A stretch of 64,000 bases of DNA, taken from NCBI GenBank assembly GCA_023362775.1, contig JALMGJ010000001.1:63994001-64058000 (forward strand), read 5' to 3'. Numbering within the stretch: the stretch's first letter is position 1; every line of letters starts with the position of its first letter. The stretch comes from Charina bottae. Its lineage: Eukaryota > Chordata > Lepidosauria > Squamata > Charinaidae. The position numbers and the translations under genes are program-made. Shown here one piece after another: positions 11,118-22,579 of this stretch. The notes under the pieces are model-generated. The model was not told the origin of the DNA. It made no database searches and worked only from the letters and a program-made list of their open reading frames with translations.

Positions 11118-11713
11118 AAATTGCAAAAGATCCACAAACTCTAGTAATAAAAGTCAAAGAACACATTGAAAAAAAATGGGACTAAAATTAAATATAAAGA
11201 AGACCAAACTAATGACAACAGGTACAATAACCAGTCTTAGAACTGACAATGACAATATTGAACTAATAGATATTTTCTGCCTTTTAGGATCAGCTATCAA
11301 CAGTAAAGAAACAAGCAGTCAAGATAAACACCGCAGACTAGCATTATTCTGATAGCAGACTAGCAGAATAGTGCAGGCAATTGTATTTCCTGAGACACTC
11401 TATGGAAGCGAAAGTTGGATTTTGAAGAAGCAGGATAGAAAGAGTATTGACTATTTTGAACTTTGGTGTTGGAGAAGACTCCTGAGCATACCATGGAGAG
11501 CCAAGTAAACCTAGCTCCATGGAGAAGGTTCTAATGCTGGGAATGGTAGAAGGAAAGAGAAGATGAGAATGAACAGCAGCAAGGGGGATGGACTCAGTTA
11601 CAATGGCAATGTGCTAACGGTAGGAAGACCTGAAGAACCAGGCTAGGGACAGATTGTCATGGAGAAAATCTATCTATGTGGTCAATAAGAGTCCACAGCG
11701 ACTTGATGGCACA

Positions 11714-11746
11714 GAATGAATGAATGAATGAATGAATGAATGAATG

Positions 11747-11791
<45 letters not shown>
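11714..11791. repeat. Compound (AATG)n (AATC)n microsatellite
   Basis: About eight AATG units followed by about ten AATC units, at the 3' end of the RTE copy, probably grown from its tail. Confidence 0.9.
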
Positions 11792-11792
<1 letters not shown>

Positions 11793-12658
11793 CTATTCCA
11801 CATATTGGGTAAACCCAGCCATTATGTACTGTGGGGTTCAATATTTATTTCTATTTATTTATTTGCAACATTTAAAAACAATACAATAACATTACATATA
11901 AACAGAAGCTGAGGAGCCAGATCAGTCTAAACAAATAGTAATCACACTAAGGGCTCTGACTGATACTTTGACCCCCCCATGTCTTCCCCTCCCTAATGGG
12001 CTACAAAGTTATTGTACCAAGGAACCTAATGCGGGGGTGGAAGGGGAAGAGTGTCAAAAAAGTTAAAGATATTGGCTGCTACTGCACAAATGAAGCTGCC
12101 ATCTTGACTTTTTGACCCCCACTCCATTGAACTAATCTGAACTATTATTTTATTTTTTCTCTACAAAGGATCTGCATGTATCCTCATTAACTAGTCTTTA
12201 TCTAACATTGGCAGATTACCTATCAGGCTCCACAGATACAAAAGTGTAAATGTTTTGGGGGGAAAAAGTCTATTTACAAGGAAAAAATAAACTTTCCTTT
12301 ATGGAACTCAAAACAGGGCTCCCTTTGGGAGCAAGAGTAGTATATAAATAAAAACAATAATTTGAAAAATTTAATATATATAGTTATCAATTCCTGTAGT
12401 TTTAACATGACAGCACAATGATTCAGTAGATTCCAAAACTGGTCCCTTTTATTTTATTTCATAGTAAACAAAATAAGTGCATAATTTATGGCCAAAGCAC
12501 AGAGTGGGGCTTCAACTCGTGACTCATTTGTACCCCTATGCAATATTAAAGCCTTGAAGGGACATCAGTGACAAGCCTGGTGTAGTTTTCAGAAACCTGA
12601 GATGCCAGACAGTGCTACAATTACTCAGTCAGTACTGTATGAAATCAAAGAAGGAATC
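11792..12658. other. Non-coding DNA
   Basis: AT-rich sequence with a short TATTTATTTATTT stretch near 11850. No gene or clear element is seen. Confidence 0.5.
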
Positions 12659-12666
12659 ATGTACAG

Positions 12667-12769
12667 CAGTGTTTCTCAACCTTAGCAACCTTAAGCTGTG
12701 TGGACTTCAATTCCCAGAATTCCCCAGCCAGTCCACACATCTTAAAGTTGCCAAGGTTGAGAAACACTG
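12667..12769. mobile_element. 103-bp hAT-like MITE
   Basis: The ends CAGTGTTTCTCAACCTT and AAGGTTGAGAAACACTG are perfect inverses. Target duplication atgtacag is intact on both sides (12659-12666 and 12770-12777). The interior is also partly palindromic. Too short to code for anything. Confidence 0.92.
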
Positions 12770-12777
12770 ATGTACAG

Positions 12778-13860
12778 TGATCAGATAATAGCAACACTAT
12801 CTGAACCCAAGCAGAGAACTGCTTTGGTATGTGGTGGTCTTCCACGCATCTGATCCATGGCTTTGTTTTCATAAGCAATAAGGTCAGCAGATAGTAATTG
12901 CCACTCGATCAAACCAAACAAAAATATTATGTTTTGAGGTAGAAACAGCTTTGTGGCATGGAATGAAATCCCTGGTGATTGCTTACAATAAGGATTGCCT
13001 TAGTCATTCTCCTATTTGCTGTAGGTGGGGTTTCTGAAGAATATGCACAAGGAAATCCCACTGGTGACTGTGGTAGCAGCTGAACTTGAAATAACCTAAC
13101 TTATGCACTCTTAAGTCTCAGATATTTCGGTGGGAAAGTGAACACTTAGATAGATTCACACATTATACTAAACCAAGGCTACACAGTGTTCTCCAGTCCA
13201 AGTATTAGACTCCAAAAACTAAGTGGGGCAAGATCAAAAAAAGAATTTGATTTAATTAAATGTAGCTAATACAATTACTCCCCATATGTTTAATAATTTC
13301 TCTTTTTATTTCTCTTTTTTGTTTCTTCTTTCTTTCTTTGCTTCTTTTACTCTTTATTAGTTCATGTTAGTTTTTATGTTCTTTGTAAAACTTTTAATAA
13401 AATTTATTTAAAAAACAATTTCTCTTTTTTTTTACATTAAATATTACAATTTCGTGGCATCTTCTGAAAACACTCTGCTTGTGGGGGGCTTCAGGTTGTG
13501 TACTGCATGGTTGGATACAACATTGCTTGTTGAATAAATTACATGATTATATAACACACTCCATAAACATAATGGTTGGGTTCACCATTTACACTAAGCC
13601 AAAACCAAGCTACATTATGGCTTAGTGCAATGTATGAATCCAATTATTGTAGCCTCCACAGGGATCAGTTCAAAGGATGGATAAGGCTACATGCCCTACA
13701 GATTTTATCAATGGCAAGATGAACACCTTCCTCCTTTAAGCATACTATGTTTTAGGAATGAATATTACCCAGTGAGAATAAATTAGGCAGGAAACCCTAA
13801 TCAGCTTGTGTGGAGGTATTAAACACTTGCTGGTTTTACAACAGTAACCAGTTAATGGTA
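12778..13860. other. Non-coding DNA
   Basis: No gene seen. A pyrimidine-rich run (TTTCTTTC-type) lies at about 13300-13440. Confidence 0.5.
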
Positions 13861-15080
13861 CTGTTTTGTAGCGGTTCTCTTCCTACCTGAATGGGCAGTT
13901 TCAGGCTGCAATTATGGAAGAACAGCATTCAAGGCCTTGGTTACTCCAGTGTAGAATTCCTCAGGGACCTGTGGTTTTCCTCATGGTATTTAAGATCTAT
14001 ATAAAGGTGCTGGTGGGTGGTGTCATCAGTTATTTTGGAGTGAGTTCTCAGCAGTTTATTGGTAACATTCACTTGTACACTGATGCCCTAGCCCAAGCTG
14101 GAGGTGCTGTGGAAAGCTTGAACTGGGGTCTGGAAGTTGGCAGGGTCAGAATGGGAAAAAAACAGACTACTGTAAATCCCTCCAAGATGGAGTTGCTGTA
14201 TATTAGGAAACATCCAGGAACATCAGTTCCAGTAGTTACTCTGAAAGGGGTTGTGTTTCTCCTGAAGGAGTTGTTGTGTGACAGGGGTCCTCCTGGACTC
14301 ACAGCTATTGCTCAAGCAGCAGGTGGAGGCTGTGGCCATGGGGGCCTTTGCTCAGCTTCAACTGATATGCCAATTATGACCCTAACTGGACCAGGATGCT
14401 CTGGTATCAATAACTCACGCCTTGATCACCACCCAGTTGAATTACTGTTATGTGCTCTATGTGGGACAGCCTTGAGTGATGATCCAGAAGATAGAACTCT
14501 CCAGAATGCAGCAGTGAGATTACTGCTAGGTCAATCCTGCCATTGTAGGGTAACATCTCTCCTCAAGTCCTGTTACCACTAGACTTCTGGGCCCAATTCA
14601 AAGTGCTGATAACCCATAAAGTGTTCCATGGTGTAGCACTGGGTTAGCGCTGCAAGAATTGAATCTACCCATCTGTTAAGAACATCTGGTGAGAACATCT
14701 CTTAGACTTGCTAAGAGTTGTCCCTTTTATTGGATTTCAGGAGAGCATGGATGAAATGTCAAGTCTTCTCGGTGGTGGCCCCCAACTTTGGAACTTTTTA
14801 CCCCAGAGGTCCATAAACCCCCCTGCCGCACAGTTATTAGAAGATCGTTAAAGACAGTTTTATTTCACCAGATCTTCAAACCTAGTTAGGTTGATTGATG
14901 TCCAACTTCGGGGAAAGTTGATCTATATTTGATTTACTACTAGTTGATTTATTGCAATTTTTAAAAACAATTTCATTTATCATTTTTGTTGCTTTTATGT
15001 TGTAATGTACTGTAACTCACCCAGAGTCTTTTGATTTTGGCAGGCTATAAAAACTATTAAATAAATAAATAAAGTTGGTA
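13860..15080 (+). mobile_element. Degraded L2-type LINE 3' part
   Basis: Old relative of the copies at 9950 and 22580. Fragments of the reverse transcriptase remain (IPQGPVVFLMVFKIYIKVL at about 13950, matching the [18 protein letters not shown] block), then VNPSKMELLYI and LLDSQLLLKQQ-like blocks, ending with ACTCACCCAGAGTCTTTT and an AAATAAATAAATAAAG tail at 15058-15075. The YADD box is lost. Many stops and frameshifts. Confidence 0.75.
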
Positions 15081-16240
15081 TCAGGTTCTACCATGAATAA
15101 TAACAACAACCAGTTATTGATGCTCATGGATAAGGATTACAATCAATGTAATTAATTTACTGCTTTTCATGGATAAGCATTTTCAGCCTACGTTACTACA
15201 CAATTGAAAACTCCTCCCACCCTGGCTACCTAATTACCAAGCAATTTTATAAAAATGTTTTGTTCTTCCTGAATATTTTTCAGTTTCAGTTTTAGGGTAC
15301 GCATTTGTGAGATTTCTTATATGGTTTGGAGAAGGGTATGTTATTTTTTGTTACCATCAATATATGGCAGTTTGCTGAATGAGCATACGAAAAAAGAAAG
15401 ATTCCTGTCCAAAGCACTTACAGTTTACATTTTGGCACTGAGCAGAAGAGGGAAAGAAGAAAGAGATAGTCAAAGGCAAAAATGTTGCATCTCACATTGA
15501 CAGTACAATACTGTCTTCAAGCTGTTCTGTAGCTCCTATAGCCTGTGGCTGTACTGGCTGGGAATTAAGGGAATTCAACATATCTGGATGGCTTGAGGCT
15601 GGTTAGAGCTGGCTCAGCGATGGTTCAAAGTTGGCCCATGAAAATAAAATCATCTCACATGGGAAGCCAATGCAGATCCCTTCTTCCTTCTAGGAAGGGT
15701 TTGAGGTTTTTAGAAAAAGACAGTGGTGAAAGGCTGTTTGACATTTGAGTGCTTAAACTTTGCCATGGCCAAAAGGCCTTGATATTGAAGCCAACGATAC
15801 ATAATGAAATAAAAATTAACATAAGTGGCTTTTCAACCGAAATCAATAATGGCAAGATAAAGAATGATGTCCATTAATGCAAAACCCCATAATATTATTT
15901 TAAGAAGATGGATCATACCAAAGGTGTACCTAACTCAACCTTCCCCTCCCATTCATTGCTAGACAAATGCTTATGAAGGTGATGGCCACTGGAGTATGAT
16001 AAGCTCAGCACCTAACATTCAGAGGTGGGCTACCCCTAAACCTGCCAGTCCCATGCAGCTGTTACTGAAACAGTCATCCATTACCAAGATGTAGCCTTTC
16101 TCTCGTTTCTCCTTCTCAGTCATTCATCAGAACAGGACTGCTTCCTCAAAGTGTTAGGCTATACCTCCCATAATGCTCTGATGATAGCCTTGCAGTGATG
16201 ATGGAGGCCCAAAACACCCAGAGAATGCCAGGTTTATTTG
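15081..16240. other. Non-coding DNA
   Basis: No gene. At about 15549-15605 is a remnant (ACTGGCTGGGAATTAAGGGA) resembling the right half of the hAT MITE at 31738. Confidence 0.4.
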
Positions 16241-16244
16241 CATG

Positions 16245-16510
16245 ATTTATCCCTGCCCCAGGCTGAGGGACCCTAGGTGGTTGACAGATAATATAAGGCA
16301 CACTAAAACAAGAATAAATAATATTTAATTACAATAATAACAGTCTTAATACAGGCACCCAAGGCTCTGCAACTAATCCTTAAGCCCTCAAGAAGAGGCA
16401 GGTTTTTACTAGCTTCTGGAAGGCCATAAAAATGAGACCCACAGCCAAGGAGGGGAACTCCCACAGAAACCATCTGCCACTGGACCATGTCCTGCCATAT
16501 TGTCACCGCT
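16245..16510 (-). mobile_element. L2-type LINE 3' end, decayed
   Basis: On the minus strand, reads as the end of an L2: the LASFWRP-like codons before the tail, then the GGTCCCTCAGCCTGGGGCAG block that stands for the usual CCGCCCAGAGTCCC...GGGCGG. Heavily mutated. Confidence 0.45.
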
Positions 16511-16638
16511 TCGATGTAGGCCAGGTCAGGAAACAGTCTTCACAAATCTGGATGGAACTATACATTATTGATATAGGTTATACTGTAGTAACTGAATCTT
16601 GAAAGCCTGACTGAATTCTTTCCTCCCTCCCTCTTATA

Positions 16639-16961
16639 AAAAGGCAAAGGTAAAGGTTTTCCCCTGCACAGTTGTGTCCGACTCTAGGGGCCGGTGCTCA
16701 TCTCCGTTTCTTAGCTGAAGAGCCAGCGCTGTCTGAAGACGCTTCTGCAGTCATGTGGCCGGCATGACACGCGCGGAACGCTGTTACCATCCCACCAAAG
16801 TGGTACCTATTTATCTACTTGCATTTGCATGCTTTCGAATTGCTAGGTTGGCAAGAGCTGGGGTGAGTGCGGGTGCTCACTCCGTCACGCGGCGCTCAGG
16901 TCTCAAACCGCCAACCTTCTGATCGACAAGCCTGGCATCTTAATCATTGAGCCATCGCGCC
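16639..16961 (-). mobile_element. tRNA-derived SINE with BovB-like 3' end
   Basis: Full-length copy on the minus strand. Its 5' end (right side here) is the tRNA-like head GGGGGCGCGATGGCTCAAT with box A; box B is decayed (GGTTTGAGACC). The 3' end carries GAGTCGGACACAACTGTGCAG, close to the BovB 3' end. A 10-bp target duplication ccctcttata lies at 16629-16638 and 16962-16971. Confidence 0.9.
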
Positions 16962-16979
16962 CCCTCTTATACTATAATG

Positions 16980-17690
16980 AATTATGGAGGAATCAATCAG
17001 AGCTTCTTTCTCATGCTTTTGCTGTAGCCTGGGCTTAAAGTATGATTTTTTTAATGTAACTGTCACTGCCTCTGCCTAGCTTCCCCAAAGTCACCTCTGT
17101 AGCTCTCTACACATACCTCCTGGTAGGTGGAAATGCTGTAGGAGAATAACAATGGTCACATTCTCTCCATCCAAGTCCCACCACAAGTCATGCATGACAG
17201 TGACCAATAAGATTTCTATCCCATGCCTGAACTTGAAATTAGACTGCTTTTTGATCATGAGTCCCATGCTAGAAAAGACTAATATCCTCTTTTTACTTTG
17301 GTACGATTGCAAATAATCAGAGCTTTGAAAGCCTACAGTAAGATTGAAAAGCACAATTGGACTCAAAGTATCTTTCTAGTTTCCCAGATAACAGATCTAT
17401 CTTTGTATGGATAACTAAATTCAGAGGCTGCATCATCTGATAGACAACATTTGCTTATTAACTCAGATTAATATTTTATTGGATTATGGCTATTTTTTAC
17501 CCACTACTGTACATCTTTATTTTCTGTTACATCTTCTGATATGAACTCAAGTTCCTAATCCCCGTATGTCTTGCTTGATCTTTCTGGAAAGACAGCTGTA
17601 TGGTATGTGGGGGAATGGTCTTTGCTGCAGATTCAGCACATGGGCAACTTTTAGAAAGAGATTCAACCTTTTCTATAAATAAAGCAGGCT
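16980..17690. other. Non-coding DNA
   Basis: No gene or clear repeat is seen. Confidence 0.5.
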
Positions 17691-17735
17691 TTATTTATTT
17701 ATTTATTTACTTACTTACTTACTTGCTTACTTATT
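17691..17735. repeat. (ATTT)n (ACTT)n microsatellite
   Basis: Short tandem run flanked on both sides by a direct repeat of TTCTATAAATAAAGCAGGCT (17670-17689 and 17737-17756). Confidence 0.85.
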
Positions 17736-17991
17736 TTTCTATAAATAAAGCAGGCTATCTTCTTGCAATTGCAACTTGCATGTGAAATGTGCCTTAGCTC
17801 TCTAGGTATTTAATGCCTAGAAACAGAAGGCACATTTTGTTTTAATATATCTTTCCCACTTTCTACATTGCAAGAATATATTATGGCTTAGTGCCAACTC
17901 AGAATTAAAAAGGCAAGTGATTATCTTATACCTACTACAACAACTATGCAGGAGTCATCTCATCTTTTATACCTCAAGACACATCAAAGTA

Positions 17992-18215
17992 ATTTGTGTG
18001 TGTGTGTGCCTTCAAATCAGTTTTTGACTCTTGCTAACTATCTGGACTAGTCCCTGCAGTTTTCTTGGCAAGGTTTTTCGGAAATGATTTTCCATTGCGT
18101 CCTTCCTAGGGCTGAGAGAGAGTAACTGGCCCAAGGTCACCCAAATGGCTTCATCCCTAAGGGGGGACTAGAACTCATGGTCTCCCAGTTTCTAGCCCAG
18201 TGCCTTAACCACCAA
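17992..18215 (-). mobile_element. tRNA-derived SINE (ACA-type)
   Basis: On the minus strand a tRNA-like head is seen: GGTTAAGGCACTGGGCTAGA, then GAGTTCTAGTCC in the place of box B, followed by the body and a 3' end of (AC)n at 17992-18009. It resembles the second common squamate SINE group and differs from the BovB-tailed SINEs elsewhere in the window. Confidence 0.7.
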
Positions 18216-18386
18216 AGTAATACTGTTTTTAAAAATTACCCAACTTTTCACAAAGTTGTAAGTAAATGTTTGAATCTGGCAGAACTTATCTTCAAGCTTC
18301 TTCTTGGGTTTGGATGGTGTTGTTTTAACTACCTGAGGCTAGACATTTAAAGAATTGCATTCACAAATAGTTTATACGAGCAAGGT

Positions 18387-18505
18387 AGGGTGACCATACG
18401 TCCCGTTTTGAACGGGACAGTCCCGTTATTTTAGCATTTTTGAACCGTACCGTCTTTTTGACAAAAATCTCAGTATTGTCCCGTTTTGGGAGACAGCCCG
18501 GAAAA
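18387..18505 (+). mobile_element. hAT-like left end with subterminal repeats
   Basis: Begins TAGGGTGACCATACGTCCCG and carries GTCCCGTT several times over the next 100 bases, as in known hAT-type ends. No matching right end was found, so the element is either truncated or longer and unrecognised. It directly precedes the CpG-rich block below. Confidence 0.6.
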
Positions 18506-19350
18506 TGAAGCCCTCCCGCCTATCAGTGCGCAGCAAAGGAGGGTGGAGAGGCGGGCCGAGCAGTGCTCGGCCCGATTGGCTAAGATGCACAAATGGTGCA
18601 AAATGCGAATAATAAAAGGGGCATGGGGGCAGCGCTGCCGGCACTAGCTCACGTGCACGCACACACCCTTTCCAAACTTTCCGGCCAGGCAGAGAAGTTC
18701 CTCTTTCGGCAGCGCCGCCGAGCCGAGCCGTCCCGGGTCCCTGGGAGGACTGAGCAATGCACGGCAGGAAGCCTCCCGGCATGGCGCTCTGAACCCCTCC
18801 ACCCTGACAGCTGCAGCAGGCCCTGGGACGGGAGGAGAGCGCTCTCACCACCTGTCCACGCTGGGCAGGAGGAGGCGTCCCGGCCAGAGCAAGCCAGGGA
18901 GCTGGTCGGCCAGGGCGCCGCTGAGCTACGCAGTGGGATGCGGGTATGCCGCCTCCGCCTCCCGGAGCTGCTGCTGCTGCTGCTGACGGTGATGCCAGCC
19001 CTCGCTGGAGGTACGCAGGATGGCGGTGGGGCCGGCTTCCTCCTGTTCTGTCCCGCTGGAACAGGCGCGGGGGAGGTGGTGTTTGCATCTGTGGTGCTGG
19101 TGCTGGCGGGAGAACCCCTCTGGACAGGCACAGTCTACCATTGGGGCCGCGGTGGGCTGGGCGCCGCTGCCCAGATCCATGGGGACTCGAGCGGGCTGGA
19201 CAGAGCCCCCCCCAGCAGATGCTCCGGCGTTCTTGCGGGGAAAGTGCGCTAAGCGCCTGCCTGTTGCGGCGGAGCGGAAGGCTCCCCAGAGGCTAGCAGG
19301 ATGCCCCGACCTGCCCCTCCTATCGCCCCCAGCTGGCTGGGGATGATGGG
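18506..19350 (+). promoter_or_regulatory. CpG-rich block with CCAAT and TATA-like motifs
   Basis: A GC- and CpG-rich island in an AT-rich setting. A CCAAT box on the minus strand (ATTGGCT at 18575-18581) and a TATA-like AATAATAAAAGGG (18608-18620) precede a GC-rich leader and the possible first exon at 18938. It may be a promoter captured by the neighbouring hAT-like element or a remnant of a host gene. Confidence 0.5.
18938..19010 (+). CDS. Possible first coding exon encoding a signal peptide
   Basis: ATG at 18938 opens 24 codons: MRVCR, then LRLPELLLLLLTVMPALAG, a basic start, a Leu core partly built from CTG repeats, and a small-residue end (ALAG). This is the layout of a secretory signal peptide. 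The frame reaches a good 5' splice site GAG/GTACGC at 19010/19011, leaving the intron in phase 1, which is common for exons that end just after a signal peptide. No gene is recognised and no later exon could be found downstream, so this may be captured cargo or an abandoned exon. Confidence 0.35.
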
Positions 19351-20488
19351 AGGGGGAGTTGTGCCGTCAGGGGTTAGTTATCTTCTATCATTTTTTTACA
19401 ATATTGCATTAGTTTAAAAAATTCCTCTCTATATAGTGCTTTTCTCTCAAATACCATTTCAGAAGAATCCAAATTGGATCAAAACTAAAGGAAGATAACT
19501 TGGCATGTTTCCTTACCTGTAATTTGCAACCACAAATCCATAAGGAAATGTTTCATAAATGCTATATAAAACAAGAACTAAAAGGAACAAGCAAACAACC
19601 ACTGTTAACTTTCACCTAACAATAAGGCTGCTTTGGGCTTCTAGAAAAACAATGTCTGACACAAATTGGACCAATACACAGGAACAAAATAAAATATAGA
19701 TTGTTTAATAATTAATAATCAGGGCCAGACCAAGACACTGTACTGCTTGAAGTGAAGTTGCTAATAATGTTTCTACCCACTCAAGTCATGCTACAGACCA
19801 CCAGCCAAGTTATTCTGGCATATGTGGCAGAAAATCAGTCAAATACCTCTTCCCATCCCTGTTGTGGAGAAAAAGGGGTGGAGGGTGAGGAGCTAGTCAT
19901 TTCCTGGCCTATTCTTGAAACCTAAATCTGCTCTCAAAGCTACCACCATATTTTAGCTAATAGCAGATCAACCCTCAAAGCAATGTATTCTAGTTTTTAA
20001 AATGCTCTTGAGCTCCAGGTGTGAGGAGGGGGTGGATTTTGTGTTAATTCAACCACTGTAGTTAAAGTTTCAGCTTTAAAGTTGCATATGGATCACAATG
20101 TTTGTATACTGTATATGACTATTGAAGTTCTTTGTGCCTCTATATATCATTTGGTGAGGCATGAATGTCACGTGATAGGGAAGCATGTCAATATATTTCA
20201 TATCAGCTTAAATGTTGTCTCTCCTCAAATTCTCTGGAAATTTGCTCATGCAAGAACCCCTGGCTGTAGATTAAATTCAGCAGCTACATAGGAATGTTTA
20301 TCTCCTTTTTCTAGGAAACATCCATTTGTTTTACTGTTGTTCACCATCCTCCTCAAGTTTTTTTAGGTTGCTTTTGCCTAGGTAGAAACTTTCAAATTCA
20401 CCTTGACATTCCTCGTTAATGAAATTGCCAAATAAGTATTGGGTAAAAATCTACTTCGGCATCCTGCCAGTACATAGCATTTAATAAT
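19351..20488. other. Non-coding DNA
   Basis: AT-rich; no gene or clear repeat. Confidence 0.5.
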
Positions 20489-20580
20489 TTTATTTATTTA
20501 TTTATTTGTCTTATTTATACCCCGCCTATCCCCTCCCTACTGGAGGACTCTAGGCGGCTTACAACATTCAATTACATATT
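20489..20580 (-). mobile_element. LINE-like 3' tail abutting a SINE
   Basis: TATTTATTTATTTATTTGTC then CCCCGCCTATCCCC and CTAGGCGGCTTACAACATTC: the inverse of an L2-type or related 3' end. It is continuous with the SINE to its right, so it may be part of one composite SINE. Confidence 0.5.
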
Positions 20581-20979
20581 AATTATACATCATTACAATT
20601 TTTACCGCGCGATAGGGAGAGGGAAAGGGAACCGGCTCTTCAGCTGCAGGCATCGGACTACATGCCCCAGAATGCCTCGCTCCGCGCCGGCTGCTGACGT
20701 CCAGGAAGCTGTTATTTCCGGATCCGTCGTCCTCCACCGCCATCACCGTTCTCCAGGTCTTTCTTGGATCGAGGACGACCCTCCGATGGACGCCCGCAAA
20801 TTGCCCCACATGAGTGGTACCCATTTATCTACTTGCTATATTAGCTTTCGAATCGCTGGGTTGGCAGAGAGCCAGGGCTAGTGACGAGAGCTCACCTCGC
20901 CACGCGGTTTTGAACTGCCAACCTTGTGGTCGGCAGTCTAACGGCTCAGTGGTTTAACCAGCTGAGCCACCGCGCCCCA
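20581..20979 (-). mobile_element. tRNA-derived SINE
   Basis: On the minus strand the tRNA-like head is GGGGCGCGGTGGCTCAGCTG at about 20979-20960, with box A TGGCTCAGCTGG and a decayed box B (GGCAGTTCAAAACC near 20920). The body includes CGATTCGAAAGC and a GC-rich middle unlike the BovB-tailed copies. Confidence 0.7.
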
Positions 20980-21228
20980 AAAAATAATAATATGCATATA
21001 CTTTCCAAATGCTGATATTGGACTTATGACAATGAAATTTTATCCTCTTGTGTAGTCTTGAGTTCAGTAGGTTGTAACTATGTGTTATTTGATCTAAGCA
21101 GGTCTACCAGATGTATTGAGTTACACCACCATAATCTCTGACCATTGGCCTGAATAGACGCAGCTGATGAGATCTGCAGTCCATAACATCTTAGGATATC
21201 AAATTCCAGTGTGCCTTAGTTAGACCTT

Positions 21229-21295
21229 GTCCTATATTTCTAGTCTTGCCATATTGTCAAACTTTGACAATATGGCAAGACTAGAAATATAGGAC
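21229..21295. repeat. 33-bp perfect palindrome with a one-base spacer
   Basis: 21229-21261 is the exact reverse complement of 21263-21295; only c at 21262 lies between. Such tight palindromes are rare because they are unstable in replication. Confidence 0.95.
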
Positions 21296-21310
21296 CAATT
21301 GGCAGCAGGG

Positions 21311-21404
21311 CAAGGTCTGGGTCAAGGTTCCCTTTGACAGTCAATATATATACTGTATTTCCAGTCTCACCCTATTGCCAAAGGGAACCTTGACCCAGAC
21401 CTTG
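21311..21404. repeat. 26-bp perfect inverted repeat
   Basis: 21311-21336 is the exact reverse complement of 21379-21404, with a 42-base spacer. The spacer includes a diverged copy of the neighbouring palindrome arm (TATTTCCAGTCTCACCCTAT against TATTTCTAGTCTTGCCATAT). Confidence 0.92.
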
Positions 21405-21448
21405 TGGGTGATCGCGAGTCTTTTTATATAAACAGTAATCTGTTTAAG

Positions 21449-21690
21449 CAGGGGTACCCAAACTTTTTGGCACAAGGGACCAGTTTTGTGGAAGACAGTT
21501 TTTCCACAGACTGGGGGGCGGGGTTTGCAGGTGGGAGCCAATTGCGTGGAATGGGGGTGGGGTTTGCAGGTGGGAGCCAATCAGCTGGAACGGGGGGTGG
21601 GATTTGCAGGTGGGAGCCAATCACATGGACCAGGGGCGGGGTTTGCAGGCGGGAGCCAATCGCGCGGGGCAGGGGGAATATTACATAAGA
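21449..21690. mobile_element. hAT-like element with tandem GC/CCAAT units, right end missing
   Basis: Left end CAGGGGTACCCAAACTTTTT at 21449, followed by a fold of the type GTTTTGTGGAAGACAGTTTTTCCACAGACT, then four 39- to 40-bp units (21511-21672) with GCGGGGTTTGCAGGTGGGAG and CCAAT. No right terminal repeat or target duplication was found. Confidence 0.7.
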
Positions 21691-22326
21691 CCCTGTCCCG
21701 TTTTTGCCTCAAGGAAATATGGTCAGCCTAGAGCAAGGTCCTCTACAAAATGTTGAATGTGAAGTACTCCATTCAGCATTCCAATTGCTTGAAGGTTTTT
21801 CTCCATTTCTTGAGGTTTTCCCTCCACCCCCAGCAGGTTGTATAGACACACATGAGCCCAATTCCACATACATTTTTAAGCAGGCTTCCCTTTCCTGAGC
21901 ATCCACCAAATGTAGACTGCAAATCCCAGATTCTCAGCAATGACCATTTGCATATCTGAAACATGTGCAGAGACACTAACTAGCTTTCAAATCAGAGTTC
22001 CTAGGAAGTTGTTTGTTGTGCACTTTGAAATGCAAAGATACGGTTCAAATGTTTTTTTAAAAAAACTTTATCAGGAAAGAGAGAATGGAAATAAACAGTT
22101 TTGCAGCTGCTGAGATTATCACAGGGCCAAAATTCAGAGGGTACAGAAGCACGTGCTTTCTGTCATTGTTGAGGTACTATGCACTTAGTTGCTCAAAATG
22201 AACTTGGATGGCATGCAAAGTTCAGGGGTTAAAAACTCCTGGTTAATGCTTAATGGTAAAGATTACTGGGTTAATAAAAGACCCTGTTTTTATTAGTATT
22301 ATTTCTGCACTGAAAATTAAGTCATC
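21691..22326. other. Non-coding DNA
   Basis: No gene or clear repeat. Confidence 0.5.
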
Positions 22327-22579
22327 CTCTAAACCAGGGTTTCTCAGACAGGGTTCCATGGAACCCTAGGGTTCTGCAAGGGGTCACTAGGGGTTCTCTG
22401 GGAGATCTCAATTTATTTAAAAAATTATTTCAAATTTGGGCAACTTCACATTAAAGAAGTAAGTTTCATTCTTTATTTTTAGTTTAAGAACACTGTTAAT
22501 GCATATATACAGGCCTACACATGAAACAAATATAATGGAATGGTTTGGGGCAACACTCCCGTGGACTTTGATATCATAA

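Larger units (their letters stand above)
8440..11713 (+). mobile_element. Degraded RTE (BovB-like) LINE, interrupted by a hAT MITE and an L2
   Basis: Non-LTR retrotransposon relic. Pieces at 8484-8888, 9160-9949 and about 11118-11713 together give parts of an RTE reverse transcriptase: an ARRDKK-type helix region (RAIRRDKKQYYN near 8636), KQRWKEYTKILY (near 8821), the [10 protein letters not shown] catalytic box near 9920, LKLNIKKTKL near 11180, and the WCWRRLL region near 11465. Frameshifts and stops are frequent, so it is old. The 3' end, ending GATGGCACAGAATGAATG, runs into a microsatellite. The interrupting elements are described separately. Confidence 0.8.

Noticed and set aside
11714..11791. 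Direct repeats that might suggest a CRISPR array
   Set aside because: Uniform 4-base units without spacers in vertebrate DNA: a microsatellite.
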